A stretch of DNA of 64,000 nucleotides. It comes from Agathobaculum butyriciproducens (GTDB lineage Bacteria > Bacillota > Clostridia > Oscillospirales > Butyricicoccaceae). Under the pieces are notes generated by a model, which did no database searches, had not been told where the DNA came from, and saw only the letters and a list, made by a program, of their open reading frames with translations. Numbering within the stretch: position 1 is the first letter of the stretch; every line of letters starts with the position of its first letter. Positions 1-7,982 of the stretch are shown piece after piece. Location of the stretch: NCBI GenBank assembly GCA_003096535.1, contig QEKJ01000001.1, forward strand, positions 248,001-312,000, read 5' to 3'. Position numbers and translations under genes: made by a program.

Positions 1-331
1 TGCACTCCGGGCTTTCGAGGTCGTTGACGCCGTTTTCCTCGTCAAACGGAATGTCGTAGGTGCCCGAGGTACGGTAATAGTCGTCCATCGAGATCATGTG
101 CGCGTGAATACCCGCCAGCTCGAGAATGCGGCCCAGACGGTCGTTCGTGGTGGTCTTGCCCGATGAGGACGGACCGTTGAGCAGCACGACCGGCTTGCGC
201 TTGCAGTTCGCGGCGATCTGGTCAGCCACCAGATGCAGCTGACGATGATAGCCTTCCTCGCAGTCATGCACAAAGGCCTCCGCATCGTGTTCTGCGCGGT
301 GATTGATGTATTTCAGTGTGTATTCTGCCAT
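1..331 (-). CDS. Nucleoside (uridine-type) kinase, 3' end cut off by window
   Basis: About 110 N-terminal residues are visible, reading off the window edge. The Walker A loop GPSSSGKTT lies near residue 50, and a downstream SMDDYYR segment matches the substrate-binding region of uridine-kinase-family P-loop enzymes. In Clostridia this type of protein is annotated as a nucleoside kinase that phosphorylates uridine-like substrates in the cytoplasm. The start is the ATG ending at 331, chosen because AAGGGA lies 7 nt upstream. The family is clear; the exact substrate is inferred. Confidence 0.8.
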   Translation of the reverse strand, partial: MAEYTLKYINHRAEHDAEAFVHDCEEGYHRQLHLVADQIAANCKRKPVVLLNGPSSSGKTTTNDRLGRILELAGIHAHMISMDDYYRTSGTYDIPFDEENGVNDLESPEC

Positions 332-377
332 AGCCAGTCCCTTCTTACGGAATTACTCACTCATTTCCCTATCCTGA

Positions 378-1847
378 TCATTTCTTGGGGAACAGCAGCT
401 TTTTCTTGCCGTTGGCCAGTCTGTCCGCCGCCTGAATGTACTCAAGCGGATATTTCGGATTGTTCGCGCGCTCGATCCAGCCGGTCTCGCGCACGACGCG
501 CTTGGAAACACCGCCCGCACCGAGCGACAGAATGGTCTGCAGCTCCTCCATCATGCTCACGTTGTAGAAGCATTCGGTGCCCGGCTTGCACCAGCCGACG
601 TTCTCAAAGCCGCCTGCCATAAATTTCTGCCGGTAAAGATAATACGGACCGTAGCCTGCGTTCTGCAGCGCGTGCGATGCTCCATCCAGCATTTGAGAAA
701 CGGTCTCGCGCTGTGCGGCGGCAGCCGCCTTATCGGTCAGATCAGCGCCGCGCTTGATGGCGAGCGTATGCACCGTGATATTCTCCGGCGAAAGATTCAG
801 CAAAGTATCCACAGTCTGTGCAAAAGTCTCGGCAGTGTCTCCGGTCAGACCCGCAATGAGATCCATGTTGATCTCGTCAAAGCCCGCCTGCCGCGCCTCG
901 TCAAACGCGCGGAGCACGTCTGCTGAGCCGTGTTTTCTGCCGATTGCGGCCAGAACGGCGTCATTCATGCTCTGCGGGTTGATGCTCACGCGGCCAACGC
1001 CCGCGCTTTTGAGCACGCGCAGCTTTTCCGGTGTGATGGTATCCGGACGGCCCGCTTCTACAGTATATTCGCGCAAATGCGAAAAATCAAAGTGATTTTC
1101 GAGCGCCGACAGCAGCCGTGCCAGCTGATGTTCGTCCAGCGTGGTCGGTGTGCCGCCGCCAATGTAGACGCTCTGCACCTGCTTGCCCGCTGCGCGGACA
1201 AGCGCGGCTGTCTCCTCGATCTCGCGGCAGAGCGTGTCCAGATACGGCTCGATGAGTTTACCGGACTGCGCCGTGGTTGCCGATACGAACGAGCAGTAAT
1301 AGCACCTCGACGGACAGAACGGAATACCGACGTACAGCGAAATATCGTTTTCACCGATGGTCTTGTCCATCTCCATCGCAGTTGCGGCTGCACGAATCGT
1401 CAGCGCCGTGCGCTCGGGCGAAACGTGAAAGTGCTCGCGCAGCTCGACCGCCGCCTCGCCGCGCGTCATGCCGCGCTCGATCATGCCGCGCGCCAGCTTG
1501 GCCGGACGCACGCCGGTCAGGCTGCCCCAGACCGGAGCCTGCGGCAGGAACGGCACGACCGCGTCGTACACGGTCGTTTTCACCAGTTCGGTGATGGTGC
1601 GCTTGTAGTCCAGCGTTTCCAGTCCGGTAACGGACGCGCGCTTTTCCGCCTCATACACTGCGCCGTCCATGCAGACGATCGCACGTGCGGCAGCTTCGCC
1701 GTTCTCCTCGCTCAAAATGCTGCGGCAGTACGGCTCGGTGAGCTGCTCGGCGGTGTCCGCCCTGCTCAGCGTTTCGGTCGGCAGCAGATGAAACAGCATT
1801 TCCTCTACCGCGTGTTTCAGTTCGTGATTTTCCAGTGTATAGATCAT
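378..1847 (-). CDS. hemZ: Coproporphyrinogen dehydrogenase-like radical SAM enzyme HemZ
   Basis: 489 residues. The radical SAM cysteines are at about 178, 182 and 185 (PFCPSRCYYC) and would bind the 4Fe-4S cluster; the glycine-rich SAM-binding segment YIGGGTPT follows. The N-terminal 170 residues match the extended N-terminus that separates HemZ from short HemN/HemW proteins. Family role: oxygen-independent coproporphyrinogen III oxidation or a related heme-linked reaction. No other heme gene is visible here. Its start overlaps the stop of the upstream MBL gene (ATGA), so the two are probably translationally coupled. Confidence 0.85.
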   Translation of the reverse strand: MIYTLENHELKHAVEEMLFHLLPTETLSRADTAEQLTEPYCRSILSEENGEAAARAIVCMDGAVYEAEKRASVTGLETLDYKRTITELVKTTVYDAVVPFLPQAPVWGSLTGVRPAKLARGMIERGMTRGEAAVELREHFHVSPERTALTIRAAATAMEMDKTIGENDISLYVGIPFCPSRCYYCSFVSATTAQSGKLIEPYLDTLCREIEETAALVRAAGKQVQSVYIGGGTPTTLDEHQLARLLSALENHFDFSHLREYTVEAGRPDTITPEKLRVLKSAGVGRVSINPQSMNDAVLAAIGRKHGSADVLRAFDEARQAGFDEINMDLIAGLTGDTAETFAQTVDTLLNLSPENITVHTLAIKRGADLTDKAAAAAQRETVSQMLDGASHALQNAGYGPYYLYRQKFMAGGFENVGWCKPGTECFYNVSMMEELQTILSLGAGGVSKRVVRETGWIERANNPKYPLEYIQAADRLANGKKKLLFPKK

Positions 1848-2476
1848 TTTCCCATCGCCTGCAGCATATATGGATTGTATGCGCGTTCCTCGTTCAGCGT
1901 AGAAATGCCTTCGTGACCGGGGAATACCTTGTAATCGCCGTCAAGGTCATGCAGACGCTTCAAAGAGCGCAGCATGGCAGAGAAATCGCCGCCCTCAAGG
2001 TCGCAGCGGCCGCACTCGTGACGGAACAGCGTATCGCCGGTGAACAGGCAGTCACCGATCCTGATGACGGACGAGCCGGGCGTGTGACCGGGCGTTGCCA
2101 TGTAGGTCGCGGTCATGCCGCCGAACGTCACCTCGGTGCCCTCATTCGCCAGAATATCCGGCGTATCCTGCACATAATTGCGTGCCAGTCCGCGGAACTG
2201 ACCCATGTTGTCCCGGCTCAGCAGCCAGGTGTCCTTCTCCGGCACAACATACTGTGCGCCGGTGGCTTCGAGTACCTCGTGCGCCGCCAGAATGTGGTCA
2301 AAATGCGCGTGCGTCAGCAGCACATACCTGACATTCAGCTGTTCCTCGTTTACCGCGTGCAAAATCGACTTGGCATTGTCGCCCGGATCGATCACCGCGG
2401 CTTCGCGGGTTGCTTCGTCATATACAATATAACAATTCGTGCGGACCATGCCCACACAGAGCTGCATTAACTTCAT
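1844..2476 (-). CDS. MBL-fold metallo-hydrolase, glyoxalase II-like
   Basis: 210 residues. The metal-binding signature THAHFDH is at residues 55-61, and further ligands are visible in TPGHTPGS and the late PGHE segment. These are the features of small single-domain glyoxalase II-type thioester hydrolases. The substrate cannot be read from sequence. The start at 2476 has AAAGGG 8 nt upstream. The stop overlaps the hemZ start by 4 nt. Placement beside dtd, relA and recJ is common in Clostridia. Confidence 0.8.
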   Translation of the reverse strand: MKLMQLCVGMVRTNCYIVYDEATREAAVIDPGDNAKSILHAVNEEQLNVRYVLLTHAHFDHILAAHEVLEATGAQYVVPEKDTWLLSRDNMGQFRGLARNYVQDTPDILANEGTEVTFGGMTATYMATPGHTPGSSVIRIGDCLFTGDTLFRHECGRCDLEGGDFSAMLRSLKRLHDLDGDYKVFPGHEGISTLNEERAYNPYMLQAMGK

Positions 2477-2507
2477 CAGTTATACCCTTTCTTCGGCATT
2501 TAAGCCT

Positions 2508-2642
2508 TCTTCGTAGGGCGGGCTGCCCTCAGCCCGCCGTGGTAAGTCAGTGTAAATTGTTTTATTTCGCAGGGTGAGGGCAGAAGGTGAATTGCCGATA
2601 GGCAAGAGAAGCCACTCTGGAGTGCCCCGCCCTACGGAACAG
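2508..2642. repeat. Intergenic palindromic repeat, CGTAGGGCGGG ends
   Basis: This element fills the gap between the MBL gene and dtd. Its outer ends, CGTAGGGCGGG and CCCGCCCTACG, are inverted copies about 110 bp apart, and a second palindrome (GGCGGGCTG...CAGCCCGCC type) lies just inside the left end. No ORF with a credible RBS is inside. The CCGTAGGGG hairpin modules near 3325 and 61482 look related. Confidence 0.6.
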
Positions 2643-2652
2643 GTTTATCTTG

Positions 2653-3105
2653 TCAATGCCGCATGTCCTTGGTGTCCATCCACAGCGTTACCGGGCCGTC
2701 ATTCAATAGATCGACCTTCATATCCGCGCCGAACTCGCCGGTCTCGACCGGCAGGCCGCTCTCGCGGCAGCGCGCAATGAATGCTTCATACAGCGGGATG
2801 GCGGTCTCCGGACGAGCAGCGTTCGTGAAGCTCGGGCGGTTGCCCTTGCGGCAGTCACCGTAGAGCGTGAACTGCGACACGATGAGCAAGCCGCCGCCGA
2901 CATCCGCGAGCGAGCGGTTCATTTTGTCGTTTTCGTCCGTGAATACACGCATTTTAACCGTTTTATCGGCCAGATAGACTGCATCGTCCACGGTATCACC
3001 GTCTGTGATGCCGAGCAGGACAAGGAACCCCTGTCCGATCTGTCCGTGAATCCTGCCGTCGATCGTCACCGACGCGTGGGAGACTCGCTGTACCAGCGCC
3101 CGCAT
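2653..3105 (-). CDS. dtd: D-aminoacyl-tRNA deacylase
   Basis: 150 residues, the normal length for Dtd. The N-terminus [13 protein letters not shown] and the signatures SQFTLYGDC and GPVTLWMDT are diagnostic; the latter carries the cross-subunit Gly-Pro motif. The enzyme removes D-amino acids (and glycine) wrongly attached to tRNA in the cytoplasm. The start at 3105 is supported by GAGGAAATAACT directly upstream. It sits downstream of relA and recJ on the same strand, but a 413-bp repeat-filled gap makes a single transcript with relA uncertain. Confidence 0.95.
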   Translation of the reverse strand: MRALVQRVSHASVTIDGRIHGQIGQGFLVLLGITDGDTVDDAVYLADKTVKMRVFTDENDKMNRSLADVGGGLLIVSQFTLYGDCRKGNRPSFTNAARPETAIPLYEAFIARCRESGLPVETGEFGADMKVDLLNDGPVTLWMDTKDMRH

Positions 3106-3199
3106 AGTTATTTCCTCATTTCGTAATGAATTTGATTTGTTAAATGGTTCTATTTCGTGAAATCCGCGCTTGAGAAGCGAAACGAACTCGCCTGCGCGG

Positions 3200-3495
3200 C
3201 GGTGCGCACAAGAGGGTAGACACCAAGGTTTCCACCCTCTTGTGAATCTTCCCTTTCCTAAGAAAGCACGGCTAAAATTAGAGAACTGAGACTATAAAGG
3301 AACGGCAGAGGAGTTTTTCTTCCGTAGGGGAGCACAGTGTGCTCCCATTACTCGACATATTCGCAGCATCAGATAGCGTACTGCTACACAGGCGTTTTCA
3401 TCAACGCAGGCGCGACATACCCGTGTCGCGCAACTCGTTTGCGCATTATCATGGACGGCACCTGCGAATTACACCTATCGAATAACTCCTATCTC
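3200..3495. repeat. Interspersed repeat, copy 1 (loop-hairpin family)
   Basis: This repeat occupies most of the 413-bp gap between dtd and relA. Modules seen: a hairpin with ACAAGAGGGT/ACCCTCTTGT arms (3209-3243) enclosing AGACACCAAGGTTT; then AGAACTGAGACTATAAAGGA; then CTTCCGTAGGGG with the palindrome GAGCACAGTGTGCTC; then a GCAGGCGCGAC...GACGGCACCTGCG half. Related copies lie at 54100-54380 and 61295-61625. No gene is supported inside. Confidence 0.7.
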
Positions 3496-3519
3496 CTACC
3501 TCCTCACTCCTACCTATTC

Positions 3520-5706
3520 TCAGTTGGTATCCACCGTTCTGGTCACATCGACAACGCCCTTGATGGAACGCAGGCGGCTGATCATATTATCCAGCTGATG
3601 GACACTCGTGACGTCAACCATGGCGTTGATAACACCGTAGCCGTCATTCAAATCGCGTGCGGAAATCTCATGAACGTTGATCTTACTCGAGGCAAACGCC
3701 AGCGTAACGTCACTCAGCACGCCGATACGGTTGCGCGTGGAAATCTGCAGACCGGTGGAGAACTTATTGACATGACCGGCATTGGCCGCCATATCCTCAT
3801 CCCACCAGGCACGGACCCAGCGGTCGGGTTCTTCCTCGATATGGACATTCACGCAGTCGCGGCGATGGATGGAAACACCATAGCCGCGGGTGACAAAGCC
3901 GACGATCTCATCGCCCGGAATCGGCGTACAGCAGCGGGCAAACTTGACCAGACAGTTATCAATGCCTTCGACAACAACGCCGTCGCTGGATTTATTCTGG
4001 CGACGCTGCTGCTGCTCATTCTGCGGATGTGCGGCACGCTCGGCCTGCTCGCGCTGGCGGCGCAGCTTGCCGACATCGTCCTTAACCTTATTGATGACCT
4101 TGGTCAGCATAATGCCGCCGTAGCCGATGGCCGCGTACAGCTCATCGACCGTGTTGAACGAGAACTTGTTGAGCGTGTTCTTCTGCACCTCTTCGTTCTC
4201 ATAGAAGCCGTTATACAGTAGGTTGGCACGCAGCTCGCGGTCGAGATCCTCCTTGCCGTTGACGATATTTTCCTCGCGGCATTCCTTCTTGAACCACTGC
4301 TTGATCTTATTGCGCGCCTCGGTGGTCTTGACGATCTTCACCCAGTCACGGCTCGGACCGTGTGCCTCCTTGGAGGTCAGGATCTCAACGATATCGCCGT
4401 TTTTCAGCTGGCTGTCGATCGGTGCGATACGGCCGTTCAGCTTGCAGCCGGTCATGCGGTTGCCGACTGCCGAGTGAATCGCATACGCAAGGTCGATCGG
4501 CGTTGCACCTGCCGGCATATTGACCACATCGCCCTTGGGCGTAAAGACAAATACCTCGTCCGCGAACAGGTCAACCTTGATGTTTTTGATAAAGTCCTCG
4601 GCCTCGGTGTCCTGCTGGGCTTCAAGCAGCTGGCGAATCCACGCGAACGCTTCCTCGTTGCCCTTCTTATCCAGACCCTGCTTGTACTTCCAGTGCGCCG
4701 CTACACCGTATTCCGCCATTTTATGCATCTCTACGGTACGAATCTGCACCTCAAACGGGATGCCCGCTCGGCCGATGACCGTCGTATGCAGCGACTGATA
4801 GCCGTTCGGCTTCGGTGTGGAGATATAGTCCTTGAAGCGGCCCGGAATCGGCTTGTACAGGTCGTGGACGTAGCCGAGCACGTTGTAGCAGTCCGCCACG
4901 GTATCGACAATAACGCGCACGGCGCAGATATCATAGATCTCGTTGATGGTCTTGTGCTGGGCATACATTTTGCGGTAGATCGAGTAAATATGCTTAACGC
5001 GGGCCGAAATCGCGTTGTGGATGTTCGCTTCCTTCAGCTTGGTGCTGATGCGGTCCTGAATGCCCTGCAGGAATTCCTCGTGCTGCTCACTCTGGGCCTT
5101 TAAGCCTTCCACAATCTCGTTGTAGCCGATGGGGTCGAGAACCTTCAGCGACAGATCCTCAAGCTCCCACTTGATGCGGCTCATGCCGAGACGGTGCGCG
5201 ATCGGCGCGTAAATCTCCATGGTTTCCAGCGCCTTGTCGCGCTGCTTGCGCTCGGGCAGGAACTGGAAGGTACGGGCATTGTGCAGTCGGTCGGCCAGCT
5301 TGATCAGGATAACGCGGATATCCTTCGCCATGGCGAGGAACATCTTGCGCAGGTCCTCGAACTGCTCCTGCTCCTTGGAGTAGCGCAGCATGCCTAGTCG
5401 GGTTACGCCGTCCACCAGCTCCGCGACCGGCGTGCCGAATTTGTTTTCGATCTCCTTGTAGCCGAACTCGGTGTCCTCAATGCAGTCATGCAGCAGAGCT
5501 GCACAGATGGAATCCGTATCCAGCCCCATCTCCACAACGATCTCGGCGACAGCGACCGGATGAATGATATACGGCTCACCGTTGCGGCGCTTCTGTCCCT
5601 CATGTGCCTTGGCCGCACATTCGTATGCCGCGCGAATCTTCTTGATATTCGCCTGCGGGTTTTGTTTTTGTACGCGTTCGATCAAAAAATCCAGTTTCGT
5701 TTGCAT
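3520..5706 (-). CDS. relA: Bifunctional (p)ppGpp synthetase/hydrolase, RelA/SpoT family
   Basis: About 728 residues from the chosen start. An HD hydrolase domain (HDCIEDTE at about 73-80) is followed by the synthetase domain (FKDYISTPKPNGYQSLHTT), a TGS domain (FTPKGDVVNMPAGATPID), a helical zinc-finger-like region (FARCCTPIPGDEIVGFVTRG) and a C-terminal ACT domain. Both catalytic halves look intact, so it should make and destroy the stringent-response alarmone. I prefer ATG 5706 because GGAAGGAT sits 4-10 nt upstream. A GTG at 5730 overlapping the recJ stop is the alternative. In many Firmicutes apt separates recJ from relA; here it is absent. Confidence 0.93.
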   Translation of the reverse strand: MQTKLDFLIERVQKQNPQANIKKIRAAYECAAKAHEGQKRRNGEPYIIHPVAVAEIVVEMGLDTDSICAALLHDCIEDTEFGYKEIENKFGTPVAELVDGVTRLGMLRYSKEQEQFEDLRKMFLAMAKDIRVILIKLADRLHNARTFQFLPERKQRDKALETMEIYAPIAHRLGMSRIKWELEDLSLKVLDPIGYNEIVEGLKAQSEQHEEFLQGIQDRISTKLKEANIHNAISARVKHIYSIYRKMYAQHKTINEIYDICAVRVIVDTVADCYNVLGYVHDLYKPIPGRFKDYISTPKPNGYQSLHTTVIGRAGIPFEVQIRTVEMHKMAEYGVAAHWKYKQGLDKKGNEEAFAWIRQLLEAQQDTEAEDFIKNIKVDLFADEVFVFTPKGDVVNMPAGATPIDLAYAIHSAVGNRMTGCKLNGRIAPIDSQLKNGDIVEILTSKEAHGPSRDWVKIVKTTEARNKIKQWFKKECREENIVNGKEDLDRELRANLLYNGFYENEEVQKNTLNKFSFNTVDELYAAIGYGGIMLTKVINKVKDDVGKLRRQREQAERAAHPQNEQQQRRQNKSSDGVVVEGIDNCLVKFARCCTPIPGDEIVGFVTRGYGVSIHRRDCVNVHIEEEPDRWVRAWWDEDMAANAGHVNKFSTGLQISTRNRIGVLSDVTLAFASSKINVHEISARDLNDGYGVINAMVDVTSVHQLDNMISRLRSIKGVVDVTRTVDTN

Positions 5707-5726
5707 AGATCCTTCCCCCATTCGTG

Positions 5727-7802
5727 TCACCCCGCCATGCTTTGCAATGTGGCAAGGACAACCGATCCGGAAATATCGGCCTTGCCCTCGTAGGGTTTGA
5801 GCAAAATGTTGAGCATGCCTTCCTTGAAATGATAGCTGATGAGTCCGGACTCCTGAAAAACGTCCAGACAGACAAACAGCTTGCCGATGTTAATGTCGCG
5901 TCGGCTTTCCCACGCAACCCGGCGGGAAAGCGCCCCGTCCGGTACGGAAAGCCGTCCGTCCTCCGCGCGGCAGGTCACATGCCGCCAGACAGCGACCAGA
6001 TCCTTGCGGTCGGGCAGGAGCAGACGCGCTTCCCTTGCGGTGAGCGGGCCGTCCTGCATGAGTGTATTATACAGATTGAGAATCTTCTGATCCGCCAGAT
6101 GCTCACAGTCACTCAGCTGCACATCGCAGATGGTCAGCTGCACCGAGCGGCGGCCTCGAAATTCGTTGATCTCCAGATGAAAGGCGGCATCCACGGTGTT
6201 GCCCTCAACAAAGCCGAGACCGCCCGCACCGATGCCGAACCAGATCGCGGAAAACCGCTTGCCGTCCTTGATGAGCGACAGACGAACATGCCGGTCGCTG
6301 GACAGCGGCGTAATCTCCTCAACGGTCATGTTCTTCATGCAGAACACAGGCTCCGCATTTTTCATGCCGTATGGCTCGAGTACGCTCAGGGATTCGATGT
6401 TCTCCTGCGTCAGCCACTCCGACTGCACCATGCAGTCGATGTGCAGCTGCGGAACGAGCTCCGCCATGGTGACATGCGTTTCCGCGTACTTGCGCAGGCG
6501 CGTGCGGAGTTCTTCGATCCTGTCCGCCTGCACGGTCAGTCCTGCGGCAAGCGCATGACCGCCGTAGCGCTCGAACAAATCCTCGCACGAGGTGAGCGCC
6601 TCAAACAGATTGAAGCTGCCGATCGAGCGGCCGGAGCCCTTACCTACGCCGTCCTCGTCCACCGAGATGAGCACGACCGGACAGCCGTAGCGGTCGCACA
6701 GCCGCGAGCACACGATGCCGATAACGCCCTGATGCCAGCCCTCTCCGGCCAGCACGATGATCTTATCCTCAAGCGGGTTGTATTCCCGGCGCAAACGCGT
6801 GAGCGTCTGCTCGAGTATCTTGTTCTCCTCGTTCTGGCGCAGCTTGTTTTGCTCGCAAAGCTCAGCGGCAAGCGCCTGTGCCCGTACCGGATCCTTCGTC
6901 AGGAACAGCTCTGCTGCCAGCTCGGCCTTGCCCATGCGGCCCGCCGCGTTGATGCGCGGCGCAAGCACATAGCTGATGGTCGAGGAGGTCAGGCGCCGGT
7001 TCTTCATACCGGCCTCCCGCAGCAGCATTTCCAGACCGATATTCGCCGTCACGGACAGCTTTTTCAGCCCTTCCGCCACAATAATGCGGTTTTCACCGAC
7101 AATCGGCATAACATCGGCCACCGTGCCGAGCGCTACAAGGTCGGCGTACCGGTCGAGCATGGAAAGCGTGTCGCCCTCGAGCGCGCAGATCAGCTTGAAT
7201 GCCACACCGACACCCGCCAGGCTGGAAAACGGATAGGTATCGTCCGTCCGCTTGCAGTCCACGACCGCCTGCGCGTCCGGCAGGTTTTCGTGGCACTCGT
7301 GGTGATCGGTAATGACGACCTGCATGCCGAGCTCGCGTGCGACGGCAATCTCCTCGTTGGCTGTAATGCCCGAGTCCACCGTGATGAGCAGGCGCGTGCC
7401 CTGCTCATACAGCTGCTCCATCGCCGGACGAGTCAGACCGTAGCCGTCCGTCAGACGGTTGGGAATGTAATATTCACATTTTGCGCCCTTGCTGCGCAGA
7501 TAATCCACCAGTGTGCACGTTGCCGTGATGCCGTCTACGTCGTAATCACCGTAGACCACCATTTTCTCTCCGCGATCTATTACCTCGCGGACGACCTCGA
7601 CTGCCTTATCCATATCGGTCAGACCGAACGGATCATGCAGTCCGCGCACATCGCAGCTCAGGTAATCCGCCGCAGCCTGTGGTGTGTCGATGCCGCGCGC
7701 CGACAGCACCGCCGCCGTCAGCGGTGTATAGCCGGTCTCCCGCGACAGCACCCGCACCCGCTCGGTGTCCGGCGAGGCGATCACCCATCGCTTTGCTCTC
7801 AT
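5727..7802 (-). CDS. recJ: Single-stranded-DNA-specific exonuclease RecJ
   Basis: 691 residues. The DHH phosphoesterase motifs are visible: YGDYDVDG at about 84-91 and ITDHHECHE around the DHH at about 166-168. A DHHA1 region with YGGHALAAG follows, then an OB-like C-terminal part. RecJ degrades ssDNA 5' to 3' in recombination and mismatch or base-excision repair. The ATG at 7802 has AAGGGA 9 nt upstream. The stop lies 21 nt before the preferred relA start, so the two are probably co-transcribed. A very long ORF antisense to this gene is a codon-bias shadow. Confidence 0.95.
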   Translation of the reverse strand: MRAKRWVIASPDTERVRVLSRETGYTPLTAAVLSARGIDTPQAAADYLSCDVRGLHDPFGLTDMDKAVEVVREVIDRGEKMVVYGDYDVDGITATCTLVDYLRSKGAKCEYYIPNRLTDGYGLTRPAMEQLYEQGTRLLITVDSGITANEEIAVARELGMQVVITDHHECHENLPDAQAVVDCKRTDDTYPFSSLAGVGVAFKLICALEGDTLSMLDRYADLVALGTVADVMPIVGENRIIVAEGLKKLSVTANIGLEMLLREAGMKNRRLTSSTISYVLAPRINAAGRMGKAELAAELFLTKDPVRAQALAAELCEQNKLRQNEENKILEQTLTRLRREYNPLEDKIIVLAGEGWHQGVIGIVCSRLCDRYGCPVVLISVDEDGVGKGSGRSIGSFNLFEALTSCEDLFERYGGHALAAGLTVQADRIEELRTRLRKYAETHVTMAELVPQLHIDCMVQSEWLTQENIESLSVLEPYGMKNAEPVFCMKNMTVEEITPLSSDRHVRLSLIKDGKRFSAIWFGIGAGGLGFVEGNTVDAAFHLEINEFRGRRSVQLTICDVQLSDCEHLADQKILNLYNTLMQDGPLTAREARLLLPDRKDLVAVWRHVTCRAEDGRLSVPDGALSRRVAWESRRDINIGKLFVCLDVFQESGLISYHFKEGMLNILLKPYEGKADISGSVVLATLQSMAG

Positions 7803-7931
7803 ATTGAACGATCCCTTCCTGAGTCACGGCAGCAGCACGCCTTCCGGCGCCTGCGTATGGTAACTCCGATTTTATATTATCACTATTATACCAAAACACG
7901 CCCAAAATCACAACATTTTTATCAAATACGG

Positions 7932-7968
7932 AAAAAACAGGTGTCTCGCTAAGAAACACCTGTTTTAT
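7932..7968 (-). terminator. Rho-independent terminator after uvrA
   Basis: On the minus strand, an inverted repeat with AAAACAGGTGT/ACACCTGTTTT arms is followed by a T run. It lies 15 nt beyond the uvrA stop and ends the uvrB-uvrA transcript before recJ. Confidence 0.85.
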
Positions 7969-7982
7969 TACACATTTCGACT

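Noticed and set aside
5724-7952. 742-codon open frame on the plus strand opposite recJ
   Set aside because: It is exactly antisense to a complete RecJ with all motifs. It has no RBS and a protein with no recognisable domain; a GC-rich codon-bias shadow.
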